Source: SZUA-547 sp963669265 | GTDB lineage: Bacteria > Pseudomonadota > Alphaproteobacteria > Rhodobacterales > Rhodobacteraceae | Assembly (NCBI GenBank): GCA_963669265.1 | Contig: OY769916.1 | Location: 1,178,001-1,242,000 of the forward strand | Direction of reading: 5' to 3' | DNA: 64,000 nt | In this document: one piece after another, positions 33,511-41,828 of the stretch | Numbering within the stretch: position 1 is the stretch's first letter | How the letters are laid out: the number at the start of each line of letters is the position of its first letter | The notes under the pieces: model-generated | What the model was told of the DNA's origin: nothing | What the model saw: only the letters and a program-made list of their open reading frames with translations | Database searches by the model: none | Position numbers and translations under genes: made by a program

Positions 33511-34944
33511 TCAGCGTTTCGTGACCAGGTTGCCGGACCGGTCGCCACGATCGATCCGCAATTCCCATGGACCGGGGCGAATGGCGTTGCGGCGTTCCAG
33601 ATCTTCCGTCGCCACGACCGGATCGCCATCCACCGCCCGAATGACGTCGCGCGGGCGCAGCCTGTTCCTCTGCGCCCGGCCCGAGACCGACAGCACGACC
33701 ACCCCTTCCGCGTCCAGAGGGAAACCCAGCTTCTGGATCACCGCCGGATTGAGGTTCGCGACGATGGCGCCGGATAGCGGCCCGACGCCGGAAAGCTTCC
33801 TGAGATCGCTGGGCGGCTCATCCGGCGCCATGATCAGCGCGACCTCTGTCGTCGCCTGCGCGCCGCGCCGCAGATAATCCACCTCGGCCGTTTCGCCCAA
33901 CGCCCGGGACTCCAGCCGGAAGGCGAACTCGGCCAGCGTTGCGACCTCCTCGCCGTCGATCGCGGTCAGCACGTCGCCCGAGACCAGCCCCGCCTCAGCG
34001 AACGGGCTGAGCGGGTGCAGATCTTTAAGGATCAGGCCGGTCGGCCGATCGAGGCCAAGACCCGAGGCGAGATCCTTGTCGACCACCTGCGCGACCACGC
34101 CCGCCCAAGGACGCTCCACCTCGTCGGCGCCCGCTTCGGCGCTGGCCACGGCGCGTTCCACCAATTCGGCGGGGATCGCGAAGCCGATGCCGATCGAGCC
34201 GCCTGAGCGGGTTATGATCGACGTGTTCACGCCCACCAGCCGGCCCTGCATATCCACCAGAGCGCCGCCCGAATTGCCGGGGTTGATCGCAGCGTCAGTC
34301 TGGATGAACAGACGTCCGCTGGCGTTCTTGCCCGCCTCGCGGGTTCGCGACGCCTGCCCGGGCCGCTCCAGCGCCGATATGATCCCGCTGGTCACGGTCT
34401 GGCCCACGCCGAACGGGTTGCCGATGGCGAGCACCAGATCGCCTACCTCCAGCGTATCGGAATCGCGAAACTGCAGCGTCGGCAGATCGCTGGCGTCCTT
34501 CAGACGCAGCACCGCCAGGTCCGAGCGCTTGTCGGCCAGCAACAGCTCCGCCTCGTATTCCCGCCGGTCAGACAGCACCACGGTGATCTCATCCGCGTCG
34601 CCGACGACGTGGTTGTTTGAGACCACAATGCCGGACGGATCAACGATCACGCCCGAGCCGAGCGAATTCTGCATACGCTCGCGGGACCGGCCGGTCAGGC
34701 CGAAATCCTTGAAGAACCGCTCGAAGAACGGGTCGCCCTCGAACGGGCTGCGCCGACGCTTCACCACTTTCCGCGTATAGATGTTCACCACGGCGGGCGC
34801 CGCGGATTTCACCACCGGCGCGAAGGACAGCGTGATCTCCGCCTCTGACGACGGAACGCGAGCGTCCTGAGCGGCGACGCCTCCGCCGATCAGCGCTGAC
34901 AGGCCGATCAGCGCCGCAGCGGCGGATTTTAAAGTTTTGCGCAT
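33511..34944 (-). CDS. DegP/DegQ-type periplasmic serine protease
   Basis: A 477-residue HtrA-family protease/chaperone. A signal peptide is at residues 1-25 (cleavage near GVAAQ). The trypsin-like domain has catalytic His112 (VSNNHVVGD), Asp142 (KRSDLAVLRL) and Ser225 (NPGNSGGAL). Two PDZ domains follow (about 265-360 and 380-470). It degrades or refolds misfolded envelope proteins. No sigma-E or CpxR site was recognised upstream, but a perfect 11-bp inverted repeat lies at 34982-35017. Confidence 0.93.
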   Translation of the reverse strand: MRKTLKSAAAALIGLSALIGGGVAAQDARVPSSEAEITLSFAPVVKSAAPAVVNIYTRKVVKRRRSPFEGDPFFERFFKDFGLTGRSRERMQNSLGSGVIVDPSGIVVSNNHVVGDADEITVVLSDRREYEAELLLADKRSDLAVLRLKDASDLPTLQFRDSDTLEVGDLVLAIGNPFGVGQTVTSGIISALERPGQASRTREAGKNASGRLFIQTDAAINPGNSGGALVDMQGRLVGVNTSIITRSGGSIGIGFAIPAELVERAVASAEAGADEVERPWAGVVAQVVDKDLASGLGLDRPTGLILKDLHPLSPFAEAGLVSGDVLTAIDGEEVATLAEFAFRLESRALGETAEVDYLRRGAQATTEVALIMAPDEPPSDLRKLSGVGPLSGAIVANLNPAVIQKLGFPLDAEGVVVLSVSGRAQRNRLRPRDVIRAVDGDPVVATEDLERRNAIRPGPWELRIDRGDRSGNLVTKR

Positions 34945-34981
34945 GGTTTGGTCTCCATCACGCGGAACCTAGGCGCTGCGG

Positions 34982-35017
34982 CGCGGTTTTGCGAGACGCG
35001 AACGCGGCAAAACCGCG
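34982..35017. repeat. perfect 11-bp inverted repeat upstream of the DegP-like gene
   Basis: CGCGGTTTTGC (34982-34992) and GCAAAACCGCG (35007-35017) are exact complements around 14 bp. It sits 38 bp upstream of the protease ATG and 49 bp downstream of the cyclase stop. No T-run follows on either strand, so an intrinsic terminator is less likely than an operator or a structured leader. Confidence 0.6.
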
Positions 35018-35065
35018 TGATCCGCCTCTTGCCTTCATGTGCGGCGACCGCGCCAAGCCATTAAT

Positions 35066-36340
35066 TCAGGTCGCGGACCCGGAGGGCGCAAACATCTCCA
35101 TCGGCTCGGCGACGCCCTTCAGCGCATGCCGCCCGCAGGATTTCCACGCCGGGGACAAGCCCTCTGCGAAGGCGGCGCTGGCGAGCACCGGTTCGCCCAG
35201 TTCCTTGGTCATCGATTCGATGCGGGCGGCTTCATTCACCACCGGCCCGATCACCGACCAGCTTTGCCGTTCAGGCACACCGATGCCGCCATACCCCAAC
35301 CGGCCCGCATGCAGGCCAAGCCCCCAGCGAAGGGCGGGCTCGTCCTCGGCCCGTCGCGCCGCGTTCAACGCCTCCATGGCGTCATGGGCGCGCTCGGCGG
35401 CGCGGATCGCGGCTTGGCGGGCGCCTTCTGCGCCGAAGCCGTCAATGGAGAAGATGGCCAGCGCGCCGTCGCCGATATAGGTCAGGGGCTCGCCGCCTTC
35501 CGCCGCGACCGCGCCAACGGTCGCGTCGAGATACTGGTTCAGCATCGGGATCCATCGGCTGATCGGATAGGACGCCGCCAGTTTGGTGGACTCCCGCAGG
35601 TCCGACATCCAGACCACCGCTTCGGTTTCGCTGAAATCGCCGCGTCTGACGGCGCCGCTCAGAACGCGAGGGCCCGCGTCGCGACCGATATAGCATTCGG
35701 CCAGCGTCTCGGCGATCACGCGCTGATTGATCATCTTGGTCGAGACGGCCACGGGCCCTGCGATCCAGCGAATGGCGGCGAGATCCGCCTCGGTGAAGCC
35801 GTCCTCGGCGCATGTGGCCCAGGACAGCACCACGCCGGTCTTGCCGCCCGACGCGTCCACAAAGGCGGTGTCCGTGCTGGACCGGTAGCTGTCGAAATAC
35901 CGCAGCATGGCCAAATAGTCGGTATAGCCCTCTCCCGCCAGTCGCTCCAGCAAGGGAAAATCCACGCGAGCGCCCGGCCCGGCCAGCCGCCTGCGCAACT
36001 CGTCGTCGCCACTTTCAAACAGATGGCGGATCGGGCTCTGCAGCCACCCGGAGCGCCCCAGATCCTGCCGAAACGCATAATTCTCTTCAAGGAACGACCC
36101 ATCCGAGGTCCAGGTCGCGCCCGACCCGCCATGTAAGGGATGCAGCGTCGTATAGGCGATATGCGCGCGATCGATCTGCACGCCCGCGTTTCGGAATCGC
36201 TCCGCCGTCTCACGAAACAGACCCGCCACATGCGGCGAGCCAAGCGTCTGCGCCACCAGCCAGCGCCCCAGCTCCCGGACTTCGTCGGTCGGCGGCTCAA
36301 GATACAACGTGCCTGAGAGTTGTTCCTGCAGAGTGGTCAT
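35066..36340 (-). CDS. class III nucleotide cyclase-domain protein with atypical base-recognition residues
   Basis: A 424-residue cytoplasmic protein. The N-terminal 235 residues are of a kind often found with alphaproteobacterial cyclases and contain no TM segment. The C-terminal cyclase domain keeps both metal Asp (Asp247 in MSDLRES, Asp291 in YIGDGALAIF) and the transition-state Asn/Arg (GPVVNEAARIE). However, Thr287 stands where a purine-binding Lys is usual (LTYIGDG instead of LKxxGDG), and QSWSVIG replaces the usual xDxTxxG, losing the partner Asp. Substrate use is therefore uncertain. No neighbour suggests a pathway. Confidence 0.85.
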   Translation of the reverse strand: MTTLQEQLSGTLYLEPPTDEVRELGRWLVAQTLGSPHVAGLFRETAERFRNAGVQIDRAHIAYTTLHPLHGGSGATWTSDGSFLEENYAFRQDLGRSGWLQSPIRHLFESGDDELRRRLAGPGARVDFPLLERLAGEGYTDYLAMLRYFDSYRSSTDTAFVDASGGKTGVVLSWATCAEDGFTEADLAAIRWIAGPVAVSTKMINQRVIAETLAECYIGRDAGPRVLSGAVRRGDFSETEAVVWMSDLRESTKLAASYPISRWIPMLNQYLDATVGAVAAEGGEPLTYIGDGALAIFSIDGFGAEGARQAAIRAAERAHDAMEALNAARRAEDEPALRWGLGLHAGRLGYGGIGVPERQSWSVIGPVVNEAARIESMTKELGEPVLASAAFAEGLSPAWKSCGRHALKGVAEPMEMFAPSGSAT

Positions 36341-36397
36341 GGCCGGACTCTACGCGGCGCGCGGCCGCGGCGACAATCCCAATGCGGCTCAAACGCG

Positions 36398-36428
36398 AAA
36401 AGCCCCCCGGGGCGACCGAGGGGCTTTC
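36398..36428 (-). terminator. intrinsic terminator after rplQ
   Basis: AAAGCCCC (36399-36406) pairs with GGGGCTTT (36420-36427); on the minus strand the stem ends in TTTT. It lies about 25 bp after the rplQ stop and probably ends the whole ribosomal transcript. The plus-strand reading has TTT after the stem as well. Confidence 0.8.
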
Positions 36429-36453
36429 CTGAATTCCCAGGTTGGCGGGCCGA

Positions 36454-36879
36454 TCACTCGTCGTCGGCCTGCGCCTCCTCTTCGGCCACCCGCGCGCGGT
36501 CCCCGGCGCCTTTGGCCTCGGTGTCGCGATCCACCAGTTCGATGATCGCCATCGGGGCCATGTCGCCATAGCGGAAACCCGCTTTCAGGACGCGCGCATA
36601 GCCGCCCTGACGATCAGAATACCGCTCGGCCAGAGTCGAGAACAGTTTCTTGACCGCCGGCTCCTGCTTGATCGTGCTCAGCGCGTTGCGCCGCGCGTGC
36701 AGGTCGCCGCGCTTGCCCAGCGTGATCAGCTTCTCGACATAAGGGCGAAGCTCTTTCGCCTTCGGCAGGGTGGTCTTGATCTGTTCATGCTCGATCAGCG
36801 AGCAGGCCATGTTCGCCAGCATCGCCTGGCGGTGGGAAGAGGTGCGGTTCAGCTTACGCCGCGCTTTTCCATGTCTCAT
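36454..36879 (-). CDS. rplQ: 50S ribosomal protein L17
   Basis: A 141-residue large-subunit protein, MRHGKARRKLNRTSSHR at the N-terminus and LITLGKRGDLHARRNALSTI in the core, the family signature. The acidic C-terminal tail (VAEEEAQADDE) is an extension beyond the short E. coli form. A GGAG site lies 7 nt before the ATG. It ends the alpha operon. Confidence 0.97.
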   Translation of the reverse strand: MRHGKARRKLNRTSSHRQAMLANMACSLIEHEQIKTTLPKAKELRPYVEKLITLGKRGDLHARRNALSTIKQEPAVKKLFSTLAERYSDRQGGYARVLKAGFRYGDMAPMAIIELVDRDTEAKGAGDRARVAEEEAQADDE

Positions 36880-36913
36880 CAGTCTTCTCCGTTATCACTG
36901 TTATGCTTTGTCC

Positions 36914-36971
36914 GGCGGCATCTGACGGCCGCCTCCTTGGGGTCCCTCTCCGCCGCGCGGCGCGGGGACCC
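36914..36971 (-). promoter_or_regulatory. two hairpins between rpoA and rplQ
   Basis: GGCGGC/GCCGCC (36914-36933) and GGGTCCC/GGGACCC (36940-36971, enclosing a further GC palindrome) form two adjacent stems in the 108-bp gap. No T-run follows on the minus strand. Likely mRNA processing or stability structures; by-eye prediction. Confidence 0.5.
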
Positions 36972-36987
36972 ATATCGTTTGCAGATT

Positions 36988-38004
36988 TCAGAACTGGTCT
37001 TCGTATTTCTTCGCCAGTTCCTCAATGTTCTCGGGCGGCCAATCGTGCACGTCCATGCCCAGATGCAGGCCCATGCCGGTCAGCACTTCCTTGATCTCGT
37101 TGAGCGACTTGCGGCCGAAATTCGGCGTGCGCAGCATCTCCGCCTCGGTCTTCTGAATGAGATCGCCGATATAGACGATGTTGTCGTTCTTCAGGCAGTT
37201 GGCCGAGCGGACAGACAGCTCCAGCTCGTCGACCTTCTTCAGCAGCAGCGGGTTGAACTCCAGATCTTCGCCTTCGTCCTGGCGCAGACCCTCGGTCGGC
37301 TCCTCGAAGTTGATGAAGGTCTGCAGCTGGTCCTGCAGGATCCGGGCGGCGTAGGCCAGCGCGTCCTCGGGGCTGACGGAGCCGTCGGTCTCGATCGAGA
37401 GGGTCAGCTTGTCGTAGTCGAGCACCTGGCCCTCGCGGGTCGGCTCCACCTTGTAAGAGACCTTCTTGACCGGGCTGAACAGCGAGTCGACCGGGATCAG
37501 CCCGATCGGCGCGTCCTCGGGCCGGTTCTTGTCGGCCGCCACATAGCCTTTGCCGGTGTTGACCACCAACTCCATATGCAGCTCGGCGCCGTCATCCAGA
37601 TGGCAGATGACGTGGTCGGGGTTCATGATGTCGACGCCCGCGATCTGTTCGATATCACCGGCGGTGACCACGCCCGGGCCGGTGCCGCGGAGGGTCAGGC
37701 GCTTCGGCCCTTCCACATCCATGCGCACGCAAACGCCCTTGATGTTGAGCACGATGTCGGTGACGTCCTCACGCACGCCGGCGACCGAAGAGAACTCGTG
37801 AAGCACGCCGTCGATCTGGATCGACGCCACGGCGGCGCCCTGAAGCGAGGACAGCAGCACCCGGCGCAGCGCGTTGCCGAGCGTCAGGCCGAAACCCCGC
37901 TCAAGCGGCTCGGCCACGACCGTCGCGACACGAGTGGCGTCAGCGCCGGGGGTCGCGTTGATGTTCTGCGGCCGGATCAGTTCCTGCCAGTTTTTATGGA
38001 TCAT
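36988..38004 (-). CDS. rpoA: DNA-directed RNA polymerase subunit alpha
   Basis: A 338-residue protein. The N-terminal assembly domain has EPLERGFGLTLGNALRRVLL and LHEFSSVAGVREDVTDIVLN. A linker leads to the C-terminal domain (VDELELSVRSANCLKNDNI, then LLRTPNFG-like MLRTPNFGRKSLNEI) that contacts UP elements and activators. Normal length. AGGAGA precedes the ATG. Confidence 0.98.
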   Translation of the reverse strand: MIHKNWQELIRPQNINATPGADATRVATVVAEPLERGFGLTLGNALRRVLLSSLQGAAVASIQIDGVLHEFSSVAGVREDVTDIVLNIKGVCVRMDVEGPKRLTLRGTGPGVVTAGDIEQIAGVDIMNPDHVICHLDDGAELHMELVVNTGKGYVAADKNRPEDAPIGLIPVDSLFSPVKKVSYKVEPTREGQVLDYDKLTLSIETDGSVSPEDALAYAARILQDQLQTFINFEEPTEGLRQDEGEDLEFNPLLLKKVDELELSVRSANCLKNDNIVYIGDLIQKTEAEMLRTPNFGRKSLNEIKEVLTGMGLHLGMDVHDWPPENIEELAKKYEDQF

Positions 38005-38080
38005 TCGGGCTCTCCTCTATTCCCGCGCGGCGCCAGATCCCTCAGCGTCGCGGCTCCCGAGGACGTCTTGAACGGCCGAC

Positions 38081-38103
38081 GGCCCGCTCGGGAAGAGCGG
38101 GCC
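38081..38103 (-). promoter_or_regulatory. perfect 9-bp hairpin between rpsK and rpoA
   Basis: GGCCCGCTC (38081-38089) and GAGCGGGCC (38095-38103) are exact complements around 5 bases, 22 bp after the rpsK stop. There is no T-run after it on the minus strand, so it is more likely an attenuator or RNA-processing element than a full terminator. Confidence 0.6.
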
Positions 38104-38124
38104 GCGACCTGCGAAATTCTTCAA

Positions 38125-38514
38125 TCAGACGCGGCGGCGCTTCGGCGGGCGACAGCCGTTATGGGCGATCGGCGTTACGTCGCGAATGGACGTGATCGTG
38201 AAGCCGATGGCCTGAAGCGCGCGCAGCGCGGATTCGCGGCCCGAACCCGGACCCTGCACCATAACCTCAAGCGTGGTCATGCCATGCTCCTGCGCCTTCT
38301 TGCCGGCGTCCTCACCCGCGATCTGCGCGGCGTAAGGGGTCGACTTGCGCGAGCCCTTGAAGCCCATCGCGCCGGCCGAGGACCACGAAATGGCGTTCCC
38401 CTGCGCGTCGGTGATGGTGATCATGGTGTTGTTGAAACTGGCGTTCACATGGGCGACGCCAGAGGTGATGTTCTTGCGCTCTTTGCGCTTAACGCGAGCT
38501 TTATCGCGAGCCAT
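38125..38514 (-). CDS. rpsK: 30S ribosomal protein S11
   Basis: A 129-residue platform protein with VAHVNASFNNTMITITDAQG, WSSAGAMGFKGSRKSTPYAA and the C-terminal DVTPIAHNGCRPPKRRRV, all standard. The AAGGGG of its ribosome site overlaps the rpsM stop codon, coupling the two genes. Confidence 0.98.
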   Translation of the reverse strand: MARDKARVKRKERKNITSGVAHVNASFNNTMITITDAQGNAISWSSAGAMGFKGSRKSTPYAAQIAGEDAGKKAQEHGMTTLEVMVQGPGSGRESALRALQAIGFTITSIRDVTPIAHNGCRPPKRRRV

Positions 38515-38526
38515 CCTGCTAGCCCC

Positions 38527-38895
38527 TTATTTCTTCTTGCCGGCGATCGGCTTCGCCGGGCCCTTGCGGGTGCGGGCGTTGGTGTGCGTGCGCTGGCCGC
38601 GCACCGGCAGGCCGCGGCGGTGACGCAGGCCGCGATAGCAGCCCAGATCCATCAGCCGTTTGACGTTCATCGACTTCTCACGACGCAGATCGCCTTCAAC
38701 CATCAGGTTGCCGTCGATATGCTCGCGGATCGCCAGAACCTCGGCGTCGCTCAATTCGTTGACCCGGCGCGACAGATCGATGCCCGTCGCCTCACACACG
38801 TCTTTCGCCGTGTGCTGGCCGATGCCATGAATATAGGTGAGGGCGATATGCACCCTCTTGTTCGTCGGAATGTTAACGCCTGCGATGCGCGCCAC
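38527..38895 (-). CDS. rpsM: 30S ribosomal protein S13
   Basis: A 122-residue head protein. I use a GTG start at 38895 (VARIAGVNIPTNKRV) because it gives the exact family N-terminus and has GGAG 7 nt upstream; the frame stays open 22 codons further but with unrelated sequence. Core motifs include ALTYIHGIG and the C-terminal GLPVRGQRTHTNARTRKG, which contacts tRNA and S19. Confidence 0.97.
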   Translation of the reverse strand: MARIAGVNIPTNKRVHIALTYIHGIGQHTAKDVCEATGIDLSRRVNELSDAEVLAIREHIDGNLMVEGDLRREKSMNVKRLMDLGCYRGLRHRRGLPVRGQRTHTNARTRKGPAKPIAGKKK

Positions 38896-39111
38896 GATCC
38901 AGCTCCGTCTGTTCCTCGCCGCCCAGCCTTGTGGGCGGGCCGCCCGTTTTTTCAATGCCAAACGCCGAACGCGCTAAGCGCTCGGCTCTCTCCCCCAACA
39001 TGGCCGGTCAGCCTTTGCCGAACGGCCCCATTCGGGGATCGTCGTCGTTTGGGGCGACTCTCCTATTCAGGAAGCGCGCAGTATAGGAATGCGCCTCGCC
39101 CCGTCAACCGC

Positions 39112-39153
39112 GAAATCCCCGGTGATTTCATCATGAAATCGGCCGGAGATTCC
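39112..39153. repeat. nested inverted repeat between adk and rpsM
   Basis: A perfect 17-bp palindrome, GATTTCAT-C-ATGAAATC (39124-39140), is flanked by further imperfectly pairing arms GAAATCCCCGG (39112-39122) and CCGGAGATTCC (39143-39153). It begins a few bases upstream of the end of adk. Transcribed, it would form a long stem; as DNA it could bind a dimeric protein. The remaining 170 bp up to rpsM show no gene. Confidence 0.5.
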
Positions 39154-39161
39154 TTGGAAAT

Positions 39162-39812
39162 TCAGCCGTCCAGCGCCGCGACCATCGCCGCCTGAACCTC
39201 GTCAATGCCGACCATTCCGTCGACCGATTTCAGCTTGCCCGAAGCCGAGTAGTATTCGATCAGCGGCGCGGTGTCGGCGTGATACGCCTTCAGGCGCTCG
39301 CGCACCGTCTCGGCATTGTCGTCCGCACGCCGTTTGAACTCGGTGCCGCCGCACTGATCGCAGACGCCCTCTTTGGCGGGCTGCTTGAATTCGTCGTGAT
39401 AGCCCTCGCCGCAGGATCCGCATGTAAAGCGGCCTGAGATTCGGCCGATCAGCGGCTCGTCATCCACTTCCATGTTGATGACGACGTCCAGCGACAGCCC
39501 CTTGTCCGCCACCAGTGTGTCCAGCGCCTCCGCCTGCGGGCGGGTGCGCGGGAAACCGTCGAAAATGGCACCGTGCTCGCGCACGTCAGCCTGGTCAAGC
39601 CGGTCCGAGACGATGCCGATCACGATATCGTCCGAGACCAGACCGCCAGCCTCCATCACCGCCTTGGCCTTGAGGCCGACTTCGGTGCCGTCCTTGACCG
39701 CGGCCCGCAGCATGTCGCCGGTGGAGAGTTGAATCAGGCCCTTCGCATCCATCAGCATCCGCGCCTGCGTTCCTTTGCCGGCGCCCGGGGGTCCGAGTAG
39801 AATTATATTCAT
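39162..39812 (-). CDS. adk: adenylate kinase
   Basis: A 216-residue enzyme balancing ATP, ADP and AMP. The P-loop is GPPGAGKGTQ at the N-terminus, with the AMP site GGLVSDDI and DGFPRTRPQAEALD. The lid carries four Cys (CGSCGEGYHDEF and CDQCGGTEF), so it should bind structural zinc. Its ATG overlaps the secY stop by 4 bp. Presence between secY and rpsM is usual in this group. Confidence 0.97.
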   Translation of the reverse strand: MNIILLGPPGAGKGTQARMLMDAKGLIQLSTGDMLRAAVKDGTEVGLKAKAVMEAGGLVSDDIVIGIVSDRLDQADVREHGAIFDGFPRTRPQAEALDTLVADKGLSLDVVINMEVDDEPLIGRISGRFTCGSCGEGYHDEFKQPAKEGVCDQCGGTEFKRRADDNAETVRERLKAYHADTAPLIEYYSASGKLKSVDGMVGIDEVQAAMVAALDG

Positions 39813-41146
39813 TTCCTTTTCCTCTTCCCCCTCAATTTCGATTTCTCAATTAGATTTGCGTATTGGTGGGCCAGCAGGTGGCTTTGCACCTGGCTAACCG
39901 TATCCATCGTCACCGAGACGATGATCAGCAGCGACGTGCCGCCGAACAGGATCGGAATGCCCAGCTGCGACGTCAGCCATTCCGGAATGAGCGCGATGCC
40001 GACCAGATAGATCGCGCCGACGACGGTGAGACGGGTCAGCACGAAGTCCAGATACTCCGCCGTGCGCGCGCCGGGCCGGATGCCGGGAATGAAGCCGCCC
40101 TGCTTTTTCAGGTTGCTGGCCACATCCTCCGGATCGAACACGATCGCGGTGTAGAAAAAGGCGAAGAACGCGATCAGACCGGCGTATAGCGCCATGAACA
40201 AGGGCTGGCCGCGGCCCAGAAGCGCCGTCACCGTGGTCACCCATTCCGGGCCGCCGGCGGCGGAGAAGCTGGCGACCGTCGCCGGCATCAACAGCAGCGA
40301 CGACGCGAAGATCATCGGAATGACGCCCGACGTGTTGATCTTCAGCGGCAGGTGAGAGCTGTCGCCCCCATACATCTTGTTGCCGACCTGCCGTCGCGGA
40401 TATTGCACCAGGATCCGGCGCTGGGCGCGCTCGACATAAACGATCAGCGCGATGACGGCGATGCCGCCCAGCAGCAGGGCGATGATCAGCCCCGCCGAGA
40501 TCTGGCCGGTGCGTCCCAGTTCAAAGAATTGCGCGATCTGCGCCGGGAATTCGGCCACGATGCCCGCATAGATGATCAGCGAAATGCCGTTGCCGATGCC
40601 GCGCTGGGTGATCTGCTCGCCCAGCCACATCAGCAGCATGGTGCCGCCGACCAGCGTGATGACGGCGGAGGCGCGGAAGAACACGCCCGGCTCCACGGCC
40701 AGCCCCTGCCCCTCAAGACCGACGGCGACGCCATAGGACTGAACCGTCGCCAGCAGCACCGTGCCGTAGCGGGTGTACTGATTGATCTTCTGCCGGCCCT
40801 GCTGGCCGCCCTCTTTCTTCAGCTGCTCAAGGCTTGGGACCATCGAGGTCATGAGCTGCATGATGATCGAGGCGGAGATGTAAGGCATGATCCCCAGCGA
40901 GAAGATCGCCATCCGAGAGATCGCGCCGCCGGTGAACATGTTGACCATGCCGCCGACGCCCTGATTGAGCTGTTCGACAAAGACCGCCAGCTGAACCGGA
41001 TCGATGCCCGGCATCGGGATATGCGTCCCGAGGCGATAGAGAATGAGAAGACCGAGCGCATAGAAAATGCGCGACTTGAGCTCCTTCGCCTTGCCAAAGG
41101 CGCTCCAGCTCATATTAGCGGCGAGTTGCTCCGCTGCCGAGGCCAT
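39809..41146 (-). CDS. secY: protein translocase subunit SecY
   Basis: A 445-residue pore subunit of the Sec translocon with ten TM segments. Landmarks are YRLGTHIPMPGID near the N-terminus, SLGIMPYISASIIMQL (plug/TM2 region), GIGNGISLIIYAGI, and the cytoplasmic C-terminus with QYANLIEKSKLRGKRKRK. The ATG at 41146 has GGAG upstream; an earlier TTG adds only five residues. Confidence 0.97.
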   Translation of the reverse strand: MASAAEQLAANMSWSAFGKAKELKSRIFYALGLLILYRLGTHIPMPGIDPVQLAVFVEQLNQGVGGMVNMFTGGAISRMAIFSLGIMPYISASIIMQLMTSMVPSLEQLKKEGGQQGRQKINQYTRYGTVLLATVQSYGVAVGLEGQGLAVEPGVFFRASAVITLVGGTMLLMWLGEQITQRGIGNGISLIIYAGIVAEFPAQIAQFFELGRTGQISAGLIIALLLGGIAVIALIVYVERAQRRILVQYPRRQVGNKMYGGDSSHLPLKINTSGVIPMIFASSLLLMPATVASFSAAGGPEWVTTVTALLGRGQPLFMALYAGLIAFFAFFYTAIVFDPEDVASNLKKQGGFIPGIRPGARTAEYLDFVLTRLTVVGAIYLVGIALIPEWLTSQLGIPILFGGTSLLIIVSVTMDTVSQVQSHLLAHQYANLIEKSKLRGKRKRK

Positions 41147-41162
41147 GCGTTCACTCCGCAAT

Positions 41163-41195
41163 GGCGCCGAACCGGCCCACGGGGCCGAAGGCGCC
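41163..41195 (-). promoter_or_regulatory. nested GC hairpin between rplO and secY
   Basis: Outer arms GGCGCC (41163-41168, 41190-41195) enclose a perfect CGGCCC/GGGCCG stem (41173-41187) with a 3-base loop. A second GC-rich stem, CCGCGC/GCGCGG, follows at about 41212-41227. No T-run is seen. The GC content makes chance stems common, so the support is limited. Confidence 0.4.
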
Positions 41196-41236
41196 GTATC
41201 AAAGGGCGGACCGCGCGGCTGCGCGGCCCGAAATAC

Positions 41237-41734
41237 TTAACCGGCGTCCGCCGTCTCAGCCGGGGCCGACGATTTCGGCGCGACGACCGTCACCGAACCG
41301 CCAGCTTTCTCAATCGCCTCAACGGCGGCCTTGGAGGCGCCCGCGGCGACGATCTCGACCTTCGCGGTCAGCTCGCCCTTCGCCAGCACCCGCACGCCGT
41401 CAAGTTCACGGCGCACCAGGCCCGAGGCGATCAGCGCCTTGACGTCGATCTGGGTGGCGGCGTCCAGCTTACCCTCGTCGATCGCGCGCTGCAGATCACG
41501 CAGGTTCACGACTGAGTACTGCTTGCGGAACCGGTTGCTGAAGCCGCGCTTCGGCAGACGGCGATGCAGCGGCATCTGGCCGCCCTCGAAGCCTTTGATG
41601 GCGACGCCCGAACGGGACTTCTGACCCTTGATGCCCCGGCCGCCGGTCTTGCCGGTGCCCGAGCCCGGGCCGCGCCCGATGCGTTTGCGCTTGCGGCGCG
41701 CGCCGTCATTGTCGGCGAGTTCGTGCAGTTTCAT
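41237..41734 (-). CDS. rplO: 50S ribosomal protein L15
   Basis: A 165-residue protein beginning MKLHELADNDGARRKRKRIG, followed by the Gly/Lys-rich GPGSGTGKTGGRGIKGQKSR and the folded C-terminal part (GSVTVVAPK). An AGGAGAAG site precedes the chosen ATG; the upstream open frame overlaps rpmD and is not coding. Confidence 0.97.
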   Translation of the reverse strand: MKLHELADNDGARRKRKRIGRGPGSGTGKTGGRGIKGQKSRSGVAIKGFEGGQMPLHRRLPKRGFSNRFRKQYSVVNLRDLQRAIDEGKLDAATQIDVKALIASGLVRRELDGVRVLAKGELTAKVEIVAAGASKAAVEAIEKAGGSVTVVAPKSSAPAETADAG

Positions 41735-41806
41735 GACGCTTCTCCTCTGCCGGAAACGCCGCCCAAGCGTCTGATGGCGGCGAACTCGGCTTAATTGTGG
41801 TGGCCA

Positions 41807-41828
41807 GAGCGCGGTTTCAACCGCGCTC
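41807..41828 (-). promoter_or_regulatory. 10-bp perfect hairpin with the rpmD stop codon in its loop
   Basis: GAGCGCGGTT (41807-41816) and AACCGCGCTC (41819-41828) are exact complements with only 2 bases between, so the terminal base pairs would open. The rpmD stop (41817-41819) is located at the tip. No T-run follows, so it may slow ribosome release or protect the mRNA rather than end transcription. Confidence 0.5.

Noticed and set aside
36442..39195. A plus-strand open frame of about 900 codons opposite rplQ, rpoA, rpsK and rpsM
   Set aside because: It runs through several genes and their gaps on the other strand, with biased composition and no domain.
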